Source of the DNA: an uncultured Dorea sp.
GTDB lineage: Bacteria > Bacillota > Clostridia > Lachnospirales > Lachnospiraceae
Reading direction: 5' to 3'
Length of the DNA: 58,827 nt
Assembly (NCBI GenBank): GCA_910585725.1
Contig: CAJUFA010000020.1
Span: forward strand, 1-58,827
In this document: piece by piece, positions 44,144-52,102 of the stretch
Numbering within the stretch: position 1 is the first letter of the stretch
Layout of the letters: every line of letters starts with the position of its first letter
Position numbers and translations under genes: made by a program
The notes under the pieces: generated by a model
What the model was told of the DNA's origin: nothing
What the model saw: only the letters and a program-made list of their open reading frames with translations
Databases searched by the model: none

Positions 44144-45502
44144 TTAAAACATATTTTGGGGGTTGAAGAGGCCGTCGGGATCCCATTTTTGCTTTAGACT
44201 GATCCGCTTGTTTAATAAGTCGGCAGGAGCGGTGTTATGGAAAATATCACGGTATAATTTCCCGACGCCGCATTCAGAAAACGCCTGGCCTCCTGCTTCA
44301 AATGAATCCTTGCACCATTTTTCAATTAACATCCGGGCTCTATAATATTCTTCCGCTGAATGTGAGAGAATATTTACATAAGGATTTCCAGAGCCAATAT
44401 GACCAAAAATCACGCCGGACAGATCATTTTCCTCCAGGCTGTCCTGATAATACTGCATTAACTCCAGTCTGGTTTTATCTGGAAAATAACAGGCGCAGGA
44501 TAGTTTTTTTATCTGGGCGTCCAGGGCATGATAGGATGAAATTTTCAAGTTAATGCATTCAGAAACTACATGGCGCATTAACCGGAAGGTTTCCACCTCA
44601 TCTCCGACAACATTCCAGATATTAACAGGATCTCCCTGATACTCGGCGGTAAGATCTAAAAGATCCCCGGCAGTCTCTTCCAGTATTTCTTCACTGTCGC
44701 CCTCCAGTTCAAGATAAATTGCGGCCTGACTGGATACCGGGAGCTCTGGGAGCCGGGAAATCGAACTGATCTGTGAGCGTAACTCATGAAGTAGTTCAAA
44801 GCTTTTGGAATCCAGAAGTTCGAAGACGCTTATATTATCTCTGGCTGTAATTGCATCGGCAAATCCGGCCGCGCAGAAATGATCAGGAAAGAAAAACATC
44901 AGTCCCCATACGGCTTCTGGTATCGGAACAGTGCGCAGGCGCACGGCGGTTATAATTGCAAACATACCTTCGCTGCCGGATAAATCATGGAAAGTATCGT
45001 CTGTATTACTGCACAGGTGAAGGTCGCCCTGGTGATCGCAATACTCAATTTCTGATATAAAATCGGACACACTGCCGTATTTGTAGGAGCGGAGACCACG
45101 GGCGCCAAAAGAAAGGGCGCCGCCGATCGTAGCGCTTTTCTCGGTAGGTGAAGCCGGAAATTCACGGGTCATATTACTTTCTTTCCGGACCGCTGTTTCA
45201 ATTTCTGCAAAAGTAGTACCGGCTTTCACCCATAAAGTATTGTCGCTGTCCCGGTAAGAAACGCCGGTCAGGAGCCGAAGATTCATGCTGTGGTTGTGGG
45301 CGGCCGCGCCGGCGCCGTTAATTCCGGTTAATCCGCCGTGAGCGGTAATCGTCATTCCGTTATCCGCACAATACCGGACGATCTGTTTTACTTCGTCTGC
45401 CGTTTGAGGAGAAGAAACAGAAAGGGCGCGTCCCGTAAATAAAGATTCGTCTCTGATGGAATTATCTTCTCCCGGAGAGTGAATAAGTAATGATTCTTTC
45501 AT
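44144..45502 (-). CDS. FAD-binding oxidase, GlcD/LctD-like
   Basis: A 452-residue FAD enzyme of the D-2-hydroxyacid/glycolate dehydrogenase type. FAD_binding_4 (about 25-165: 'GGLTGINGAGAA', 'SATIGGALSFGARGLRSYKYGSVSDFI', 'GSEGMFAIITAVRLRT'), then the FAD-oxidase C domain with 'GHIGSGNPYVNIL' in place of the usual GH-GDGN-H, and 'SECGVGKLYRDIF'. AAGGAGG directly before the ATG supports 45502. It precedes the glpP-like gene by 30 bases and faces the EtfBA genes divergently; such enzymes in anaerobes pass electrons to ETF. Confidence 0.85.
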   Translation of the reverse strand: MKESLLIHSPGEDNSIRDESLFTGRALSVSSPQTADEVKQIVRYCADNGMTITAHGGLTGINGAGAAAHNHSMNLRLLTGVSYRDSDNTLWVKAGTTFAEIETAVRKESNMTREFPASPTEKSATIGGALSFGARGLRSYKYGSVSDFISEIEYCDHQGDLHLCSNTDDTFHDLSGSEGMFAIITAVRLRTVPIPEAVWGLMFFFPDHFCAAGFADAITARDNISVFELLDSKSFELLHELRSQISSISRLPELPVSSQAAIYLELEGDSEEILEETAGDLLDLTAEYQGDPVNIWNVVGDEVETFRLMRHVVSECINLKISSYHALDAQIKKLSCACYFPDKTRLELMQYYQDSLEENDLSGVIFGHIGSGNPYVNILSHSAEEYYRARMLIEKWCKDSFEAGGQAFSECGVGKLYRDIFHNTAPADLLNKRISLKQKWDPDGLFNPQNMF

Positions 45503-45536
45503 GAATAAAACCTCCTTCATATCATTGAAATGCTGA

Positions 45537-45579
45537 TAAAAAAGAAAGAACGCCCATTGTGTTTTAGACAACAGACGTT
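45537..45579 (-). terminator. Leader terminator (attenuator) of oxidase/glpP operon
   Basis: On the minus strand a 12-bp stem AACGTCTGTTGT/ACAATGGGCGTT (45568-45579 with 45549-45560) with a seven-base loop, followed by a T-rich tail. It lies between the promoter and the ATG at 45502, so it would stop transcription before the first gene unless overridden. Confidence 0.72.
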
Positions 45580-45593
45580 TTCCAATTCTAACG
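45576..45593 (-). promoter_or_regulatory. Candidate antiterminator element, leader B
   Basis: Minus-strand CGTTAGAA-TTGG-AAAACG, identical to the leader A element except for the four variable bases. CGTT can pair with AACG, and this AACG is also the first part of the 5' arm of the following terminator, giving two mutually exclusive structures. Confidence 0.6.
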
Positions 45594-45612
45594 TATTGTA
45601 TGGATTTAATTA

Positions 45613-45641
45613 AACATATCATAGGAAATAACAATTGTCAA
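45613..45641 (-). promoter_or_regulatory. Sigma-A promoter of oxidase/glpP operon
   Basis: Minus-strand consensus TTGACA (45636-45641), a 17-bp spacer and TATGTT (45613-45618), giving a leader of about 100 bases. I could not find an equally good promoter for the divergent EtfB gene. Confidence 0.75.
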
Positions 45642-45692
45642 TATAAGCGAAAAAAGAAAACTAAAATAACGGACAGGCAAAGGAGAGATGCT

Positions 45693-46505
45693 ATGAATAT
45701 TCTGATATGCGTAAAACAAGTACCGGATACGGCAGAAATAAGAATTGACAGGGAAAGTCATACCTTAATACGCGAAGGGGTTGCGAGTATCTTAAATCCT
45801 TATGACGGATATGCTCTTGAGGCCGCGGCAAAGTTAAAGGATCAAAACCCAGATACAACTATTACCGCAGTATCAATGGGACCGGTTCAGGCGGAAGCTG
45901 CGCTTAGAGAGTGCCTTGCTATCGCTGCTGATCAGGCATATTTAATTACAGACAGGGTTTTTGGAGGCTCGGACACTTATGCGACCAGTTATATTCTGGC
46001 TCGGGCGATTCAACATATACAACGCATGCAGGAGATTAGCTTTGACGCGATTTTTTGCGGAAAACAGGCGATCGACGGAGATACTGCGCAGGTAGGACCA
46101 GAGTTGGCAGAGCATATGGGATATCCGCAGGTCACATGTTGTCTGAAGGCGGAGGAAAGAGAAGGAGAGTTAGTCGTTCTTCAGGAAAACGACGACAATC
46201 AGAAAGTGATCGGAGTCACGTACCCTTGTGTTTTGACTTTTACAAAACCAGATGCTGATCCTAGATTTCCTACATTTAAACGTAAAATCGCAGCACGCAA
46301 AGCGGAGATACCGCATATTTCGTCAAAAGATATTGGGGGGATAGATCTGAAGCGTGTGGGAATTCAGGGCTCCCCTACAAAGGTATGTAAAAGTTATGTT
46401 CGGGAGAATAAGAAAAAGGCGGTTATGATCGAATCGGACAATATGGAGCAAATCATTCAGGAGCTTTATCATGCGGCGGGCCAGGTATGTGAAAGTCGGA
46501 GGTAA
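45693..46505 (+). CDS. etfB: Electron transfer flavoprotein beta subunit
   Basis: A 270-residue canonical EtfB: 'MNILICVKQVPDTAEIRID', 'NPYDGYALEAAAKLKD', 'GKQAIDGDTAQVGPELAEHMGYPQVT', and the C-terminal arm that reaches over EtfA. The motif DGDTAQVGPELAEHMG is the type seen in ETFs of strict anaerobes, including bifurcating ones. AAAGGAGA precedes the start at 45693. First gene of a plus-strand operon with EtfA, BCCT and SurE. Confidence 0.92.
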   Translation: MNILICVKQVPDTAEIRIDRESHTLIREGVASILNPYDGYALEAAAKLKDQNPDTTITAVSMGPVQAEAALRECLAIAADQAYLITDRVFGGSDTYATSYILARAIQHIQRMQEISFDAIFCGKQAIDGDTAQVGPELAEHMGYPQVTCCLKAEEREGELVVLQENDDNQKVIGVTYPCVLTFTKPDADPRFPTFKRKIAARKAEIPHISSKDIGGIDLKRVGIQGSPTKVCKSYVRENKKKAVMIESDNMEQIIQELYHAAGQVCESRR

Positions 46506-46508
46506 GAT

Positions 46509-47528
46509 ATGGAATATAAGAAAAGCGAGGATATATGGGTCTTTATAGAGATCAAAGAAGACGGTAAAGTCCAGCGTCCGAGTCTGGAATTACTTAATCC
46601 AGGGATGGAAATAGCCAGGAAATTAAACGGGAAACTGGTTGCGGTTCTTCTTGGCGGTGAGTTGGAAGATGCGGTACGGGAGGTTTCGGCATATGGGGCG
46701 GATCAGATCGTGACTGTGCAGGGAAGCGAATATAAGGAATATTGTACAGACATTTATACAGACGCGCTCTGTACTCTGCTCAAAAAATATGCGCCTGCGG
46801 GCTTCTTGCTTGCGGCGACGAATAAAGGCCGGGATATGAGCCCCAGAATAGCATGCAGATTGAAGACCGGACTGACCGCTGATTGCACCGGAATAGATGT
46901 AGATAGAGACACCGGATGTTTATTATGGACAAGACCGGCTCTTGGGGGGAATTTAATGGCGTGTATCGTCTGTCGGGAACACTGGCCGCAGATGGGGACG
47001 GTCAGGCCTGGAACATACAAAACGAAAAAAGCTGTTAAAGAACACGTAGAAATCCAACGGGAAACCGTGGAACCGAGGGAGAATAAAAGGCGAACCAGGG
47101 TATATGAGATCATTCATGAGGAAAGCGGGACGGCAGATATTGAAAGTGCGGACATTATTGTTGCGGGGGGAAAAGGACTGGGAAGCGCCAAAGGTTTCCA
47201 GATGCTGTACGATCTGGCAGAAGCGCTTGGGGGCGCTGTCGGAGCAACCCGGGGAGCAGTAGATAAGGGATGGATTCCGCATGCGTATCAAGTAGGACAG
47301 ACCGGCAAAACGATCCGTCCCAAGCTGTACATTGCCTGTGGGATTTCAGGAGCAATTCAGCATATTGTCGGAATGTCTGCTTCAGATACCATTATTGCCA
47401 TTAATCAGGACCAGGATGCACCAATTTTTCAAGCGGCCGATTATGGGATAGTGGGAGACGTCTATGATATTGTGCCAGAATTAACAAAAAAGGTATTGCA
47501 AGAGAAGGGAAGGAAAAGAAATGATTGA
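46509..47528 (+). CDS. etfA: Electron transfer flavoprotein alpha subunit
   Basis: A 339-residue canonical EtfA. The FAD domain 'GATRGAVDKGWIPHAYQVGQTGKTIRPKLYIACGISGAIQHIVGMSASDTIIAINQDQDAPIFQAADYGIVGD' is complete. There is no N-terminal ferredoxin domain such as that in the A. woodii lactate dehydrogenase partner. Starts three bases after etfB and overlaps the transporter gene by eight. Likely electron acceptor for the GlcD-type oxidase encoded divergently. Confidence 0.93.
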   Translation: MEYKKSEDIWVFIEIKEDGKVQRPSLELLNPGMEIARKLNGKLVAVLLGGELEDAVREVSAYGADQIVTVQGSEYKEYCTDIYTDALCTLLKKYAPAGFLLAATNKGRDMSPRIACRLKTGLTADCTGIDVDRDTGCLLWTRPALGGNLMACIVCREHWPQMGTVRPGTYKTKKAVKEHVEIQRETVEPRENKRRTRVYEIIHEESGTADIESADIIVAGGKGLGSAKGFQMLYDLAEALGGAVGATRGAVDKGWIPHAYQVGQTGKTIRPKLYIACGISGAIQHIVGMSASDTIIAINQDQDAPIFQAADYGIVGDVYDIVPELTKKVLQEKGRKRND

Positions 47529-49161
47529 AAAGAAAAGTACAAAAATAAGAAAAATTACCTTTTGGCCGGCATTTATTTTATTATTTGGTTCGTTGGTTTA
47601 CAGTATTGTAAATAAAGAGGGTTTTTATGCAATGGCAAGCGCGGCAAATACATGGGTGCTGAACAATCTGGGTTGGACGTACAGTCTGACAAGTTTTTTG
47701 TGTCTGACGACTATTGCGGCGGCCTATTTTTCACCGTTGGGAAATGTAATTCTCGGAGGCAAGGATGCAAAACCGATTTTATCCAAAACAAACTGGGCGA
47801 CGATTACCTTATGTACTGCTATGGCGGCGGGGGCTTTGTTCTGGGGAATTGTGGAACCGATTTATCACATGGCCGCGCCGCCGGTGGGAATGGAACCAAA
47901 TAGCTGGGAATCGGCAAAATTTGCAATGGAAACAATGGTGCTTCATTGGTCTATCCATCCATACTCATTATATACACTGCCGGTTATTGCATTTGCATTT
48001 GCGTTTTTTAATATGAGAAAGCCATTTTCTGTTACGTCGCAGTTAGGTGTTTTAACAGATAAGTTTCATATTAAGACAGAAGAGAAGAACGTATTTCCAC
48101 AGATCTTAGATACAGTACTTTTGTTTGCTATGGGCCTTGGAATCTTAGGAGTTATATGTACCGGTACGTTGAATATGGGCGGCGCATTAAAGGAAATCAC
48201 CGGGATACAAAGTAAAGCGGCGGCATGGCTCATTATTTTAGGATTTGTTACGGTTTGTTTTATTGTATCTTCAATTTCTGGCATTCACAAGGGAATTAAA
48301 TTGTTGTCTAATCTTAATGTAGCAGTTTATATCGTTCTTTTAGCGCTTATCTTTATATTAGGTCCTACGGCGTTTATGATAGACGGTACCGTTGAAGCGG
48401 TGGGAGGAACGCTGTCTGACCTGCCGGCAAAACTTTTGACAACAGGGGCATATGCATCGGATCCGTGGGCGAAAAGCTGGACGGTATTCTATGCGGGAAG
48501 CTGGGGAAGCTGGGCGCCTATATCCGCTTGTTTTCTTGCAAGGCTCGGGGTGGGATATAAGGTAAAGGATCTGATAAAGATTAATTTTGGGATACCTATT
48601 ATTTTTAATATAGTATGGAGCGGTGTTTTTTCCAATCTGGCAATTAATTATCAGCTTACCGGCAAGTTAGACCTGATTCATATTTTGAATACAGAAGGGG
48701 CGGAAGCGACGATATATGCCATTTTCAGAGAGATGCCGGGAGCGAAAATTATTGTTGTTTTATTTTTTGCCGCGTTGCTTCTGTCTATGATTACAGCTAT
48801 GGATTCAACAACCAATTCAATCGCAGCGCTTTCTACAACCGGAATATCTCCGGAAGAGCAGGAAGCGCCGGTGTTCTTAAAAATAATGTGGGGTACTATT
48901 TTCGCAGTGCTGTCATATATTATGCTTACCATTGCCGGAATAGACGGAATCAAGATGGTGTCTAATCTTGGAGGGTTACCGAATATTTTTATTATTGCCG
49001 GAGGTATTGTCTGCGTATTAATTATTGCCTGCAATGTTGATAAATATAATCTTGTTGACCGCAAGGCAGAATCAGGAGAAGAGGATTTGGAAGGAGAAAC
49101 AGGAAATGAAAAGCAGAGCGGCAGAATCGGGGCGGAGAAAGAAGGAAGTGTAATTGAATGA
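47521..49161 (+). CDS. BCCT family transporter, altered Trp box
   Basis: A 546-residue secondary transporter with 12 predicted membrane segments, of the betaine/carnitine/choline family. 'GALFWGIVEPIYHMAAPP' and 'LHWSIHPYSLYTLPV' are typical. In the substrate-binding Trp box, where family members have FYWAWWISW, this protein has 'FYAGSWGSW': two of the four tryptophans are lost. The position after ETF genes and before surE is unusual for an osmoprotectant carrier and suggests uptake of a catabolic substrate, perhaps not a classical trimethylammonium compound. Overlaps both neighbours. Confidence 0.88.
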   Translation: MIEKKSTKIRKITFWPAFILLFGSLVYSIVNKEGFYAMASAANTWVLNNLGWTYSLTSFLCLTTIAAAYFSPLGNVILGGKDAKPILSKTNWATITLCTAMAAGALFWGIVEPIYHMAAPPVGMEPNSWESAKFAMETMVLHWSIHPYSLYTLPVIAFAFAFFNMRKPFSVTSQLGVLTDKFHIKTEEKNVFPQILDTVLLFAMGLGILGVICTGTLNMGGALKEITGIQSKAAAWLIILGFVTVCFIVSSISGIHKGIKLLSNLNVAVYIVLLALIFILGPTAFMIDGTVEAVGGTLSDLPAKLLTTGAYASDPWAKSWTVFYAGSWGSWAPISACFLARLGVGYKVKDLIKINFGIPIIFNIVWSGVFSNLAINYQLTGKLDLIHILNTEGAEATIYAIFREMPGAKIIVVLFFAALLLSMITAMDSTTNSIAALSTTGISPEEQEAPVFLKIMWGTIFAVLSYIMLTIAGIDGIKMVSNLGGLPNIFIIAGGIVCVLIIACNVDKYNLVDRKAESGEEDLEGETGNEKQSGRIGAEKEGSVIE

Positions 49162-49952
49162 AACCACTTATTTTATTAACCAATGATGATGGAATTGATT
49201 CGCCGGGACTTCTGGCGATGGCGGAAGCGGCGGAAGAGTTTGGCGAACTTTTGATTGCCGCGCCGGCTCTTCAGCAGACGTCCATGGGGCGGTCGTTTCC
49301 AAGAACTGAAAAGCTTGGTATTATAAAGGAAAGACGATTATCTGTAAATGGGAAAGAACAACTTGGATACGGAATATACGGATCCCCTGCATATGCGGTA
49401 GACTGCGGGGTGCTGGAGTTAGCTGAAAGAAAGCCGGATATATGTCTGAGCGGGATTAATTATGGAGAGAATCTCGGCACTAATCTTACATGCAGCGGTA
49501 CGGTCGGCGCTGTCCTTGAAGCCAGCACGCATCAGATTCCCGGAATTGCGTTTTCTATACCTGCGGCAATCGGGATACAGAGGAGTCAGGAGTATCCTCA
49601 GGTAAATTGGGAAACTGCAAAGGCGGTCGTTCATTATTGGACGAACAAGCTTCTTGTGGAAAAAGAGATTTGCGGCGCTAAGTGGCTGAATATTAATATG
49701 CCGGATATCATTCCGCCGCCGCAGGAATATTGCTATACCAAGCAAAGCTCCCAGAATTATTTTGACTTTCTCAAACCAGGGGAACGGGATTTTTCGAAGC
49801 GGTATGAATATAAGTCCGTGATTAATTACCGGGAACGGAAGTTGGATGAGAGTGATGATATTTATGCGGTGCGTGTGAAAAAAATGATATCCGTGACCCC
49901 TATCCTTCATGATTTGACAGTACCTGAGATGCGGATTGGGTTTTCTTCGTAA
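49158..49952 (+). CDS. surE: SurE-type 5'/3'-nucleotidase
   Basis: A 264-residue metal-dependent phosphatase. The active-site start 'LLTNDDGIDSPGL' (Asp-Asp), 'SGINYGENLGTNLTCSGTVGAVLEA' and 'YGSPAYAVDCG' match SurE, which removes phosphate from nucleoside monophosphates and some other small esters. It overlaps the BCCT gene by four bases and so belongs to the redox operon, whereas SurE is usually a housekeeping gene elsewhere. A role on a phosphorylated intermediate of this pathway is inference. Confidence 0.88.
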   Translation: MKPLILLTNDDGIDSPGLLAMAEAAEEFGELLIAAPALQQTSMGRSFPRTEKLGIIKERRLSVNGKEQLGYGIYGSPAYAVDCGVLELAERKPDICLSGINYGENLGTNLTCSGTVGAVLEASTHQIPGIAFSIPAAIGIQRSQEYPQVNWETAKAVVHYWTNKLLVEKEICGAKWLNINMPDIIPPPQEYCYTKQSSQNYFDFLKPGERDFSKRYEYKSVINYRERKLDESDDIYAVRVKKMISVTPILHDLTVPEMRIGFSS

Positions 49953-49970
49953 AACTTACCGCTGCGCCAA

Positions 49971-49997
49971 AAAATAAGGCGCTGAAATTCAGCGCCT
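49971..49997 (-). terminator. Terminator of the minus-strand membrane-protein gene
   Basis: A perfect 9-bp stem AGGCGCTGA/TCAGCGCCT (49977-49997) followed on the minus strand by TTATTTTTT. It may also stop read-through from surE. Confidence 0.82.
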
Positions 49998-50019
49998 AGA
50001 CAACATTAATGTGTATTGT

Positions 50020-51891
50020 TTAATACTCCATTCTGCTTATGGAATAATCATTGTAATCCGTTATCCCTTTTCCTTCATTTGGATGCACGGTAGAATATAC
50101 ACTGTCCGCAGCATACAGGCATAACAACGCCAGACAGCTCCATACCAATATCTGCTTTTTAATCTCTCTGATCCGGTTATCCAGAAGCGGAGCCGCGATA
50201 TAGACGATCACCATTCCGCCGATTCCGAATACCAGCAGGCCTTCTGCACAGATCCGGCCGTTCAGATTCAGGAAATATCCGCTGTAATCCCACCATTTCA
50301 TCCCGTCGTGGATTACCTCCAGATAATAAGACGTCCAGTATTCCACCATCCCGCATACGAAGATGATACAGAAAAATTCTCTGACCGGATGATTCCGAAT
50401 CCGGTTGAGCAGCGTAAGAAGCAGGATACCGCCTGCGCCATAGATGGGGAGCCATGGACCGTGAAGAGCGCCCCGGTTCACAAATACTCCGTCCAGTACC
50501 AGATGAAGGCTCACTTCCCAACACCATCCGATAAAGGAAAAGATAAAGAACAACAGCACCAGAGACCAGATCGAATAGCGCCGCATATAATGGAATGATT
50601 CCAACTTTTTCTGCTTTGCCGCCTCCGGGAATGGAGAAAGTCTTCTGGGATACACTCTTCCTTCTGCCGCATCCTTAAGCATACCGATTCGGATCTGCTG
50701 TTCCCGTTTATCTTCGTAAGCCCGTTCTTTTTCTGAATTCGTGAGTAATATACCGAACCAATCAGCAAGAATACCGCGTATCCCCTCCGGCCGGTTTTTG
50801 CTGATCTCAGTATCTTCCGTCCCTTCCATCACATCTATGTATGTTTCTAAGAGCACATCGTCCGGCGCCCTTTCATACAGATACCTGTCGTTAAGAAGCT
50901 CTGCTCCTGGAATCCCGGTCTCTTTCGCTTGTTCGCGCAGTTTTACATAATATTCGCAGAAAGCTGCCGACTGATAGGGAATGGAGTAAAGTATCTCGGA
51001 GAGTCCAAGGGTAAATGCTCCCAGAATACTCCATCCGATAAAAGATAAGTCCAGTAAAAAGCACTCCCACTTATGTCCGTTCATCATTTTCCTGGAAAGG
51101 GTTATGGCTTCTCGTCCGGTAAGATCAGGATTCTCTGCCAGTATGTAAGGAACCTGGGCATAAGAATAGTATTTGATTACTCCGCCTACGATCGTAAGCA
51201 TCCACAATGATTGATAGATGCTGTACCGAAGCATCGCCATCGAAACCTTAAGCCACCTTTTTACACGCAGTAAAAATACGAAACGCTGTATCGGAAGCTT
51301 CTCATAGCTTTTGCCTTCAAGGAACATCCGGGCTGAGATCACGGTATAGGTATCGACGATCAGGAGATAGAATCCTATCACACCTGCACATGCCAGCGCG
51401 ACCAGGACCAGACTGCCCAGGTTTTCTGAACCGAACAGGGAATTAATGCCTGATACGAACATAACGAACAAAGAGCCGGATGTTATCCCGTTGACTACCT
51501 TAGATAACGCGCCCCGGCTTCCCCCCAATATTCCGTTGCCGTCCTTGGAGCGTTCGATTTTCTTCTGCTTCAGCGCTTCCGAAAGTTCTTTCCCTTTTTC
51601 CGGGTTTCCCGACATGGTCTGACGCAGCACATCCATAAGTCCCGTACTGCCCATGGTCACTCTTGTGTCTGCTTTCATCTCTGTTTCCTGTGACGTTCCT
51701 GTCTCCGGTTCCGCCGTTGTTCCCGGATCCATAGTTGTCCCGGTCTTTGCCGGAGAATACATCCTTATAAAAGTGTCAAAGCTTGAGCTTTGCAGCCCCA
51801 GGAATACTGCAATTAAGCTTACCATTACCAGTATCATGTAATGCTTCTTTAGCGTCTGTCTTGCTCTTTTTTTTAGTTCTCTTCTGGTCAT
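50020..51891 (-). CDS. DUF975 plus PF06541 membrane protein
   Basis: A 623-residue polytopic membrane protein with two recognisable halves. The N-terminal part (about 1-330) opens 'MTRRELKKRARQTLKKHY' and has the segments of DUF975. A hydrophilic linker of about 110 residues follows. The C-terminal part (about 440-600: 'FIFSFIGWCWEVSLHLVLDGVFVNRGALHGPWLPIYGAGG', 'GMVEYWTSYYLEVIHDGMKWWDYSGYFLNLNGRICAEGLLVFGIGG') matches the putative ABC-transporter type IV family PF06541. Function of both is unproven. Single gene. Confidence 0.8.
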   Translation of the reverse strand: MTRRELKKRARQTLKKHYMILVMVSLIAVFLGLQSSSFDTFIRMYSPAKTGTTMDPGTTAEPETGTSQETEMKADTRVTMGSTGLMDVLRQTMSGNPEKGKELSEALKQKKIERSKDGNGILGGSRGALSKVVNGITSGSLFVMFVSGINSLFGSENLGSLVLVALACAGVIGFYLLIVDTYTVISARMFLEGKSYEKLPIQRFVFLLRVKRWLKVSMAMLRYSIYQSLWMLTIVGGVIKYYSYAQVPYILAENPDLTGREAITLSRKMMNGHKWECFLLDLSFIGWSILGAFTLGLSEILYSIPYQSAAFCEYYVKLREQAKETGIPGAELLNDRYLYERAPDDVLLETYIDVMEGTEDTEISKNRPEGIRGILADWFGILLTNSEKERAYEDKREQQIRIGMLKDAAEGRVYPRRLSPFPEAAKQKKLESFHYMRRYSIWSLVLLFFIFSFIGWCWEVSLHLVLDGVFVNRGALHGPWLPIYGAGGILLLTLLNRIRNHPVREFFCIIFVCGMVEYWTSYYLEVIHDGMKWWDYSGYFLNLNGRICAEGLLVFGIGGMVIVYIAAPLLDNRIREIKKQILVWSCLALLCLYAADSVYSTVHPNEGKGITDYNDYSISRMEY

Positions 51892-52039
51892 AGCGTTCCT
51901 CTTTCGTTTTAATCAGCATATTCCCTATCTTACATGATTTTGGAATAAGATAAAATATATTTTTTGTAAATTTATAAAAAATAAAAAATTGAAAGGTTTT
52001 GTAAAAATTACGCGGACGTAAGAAAGCCTGTAAATAAAA

Positions 52040-52068
52040 TTGCGAAGATAAATTAAATATTGTATGAT
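52040..52068 (+). promoter_or_regulatory. Sigma-A promoter of the glycerate kinase gene
   Basis: TTGCGA (52040-52045), a 17-bp spacer and TATGAT (52063-52068), about 35 bases before the start. Confidence 0.65.
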
Positions 52069-52102
52069 AGATGCAAGATTAGGAGCCGGAGGTGTTTACA
52101 GT

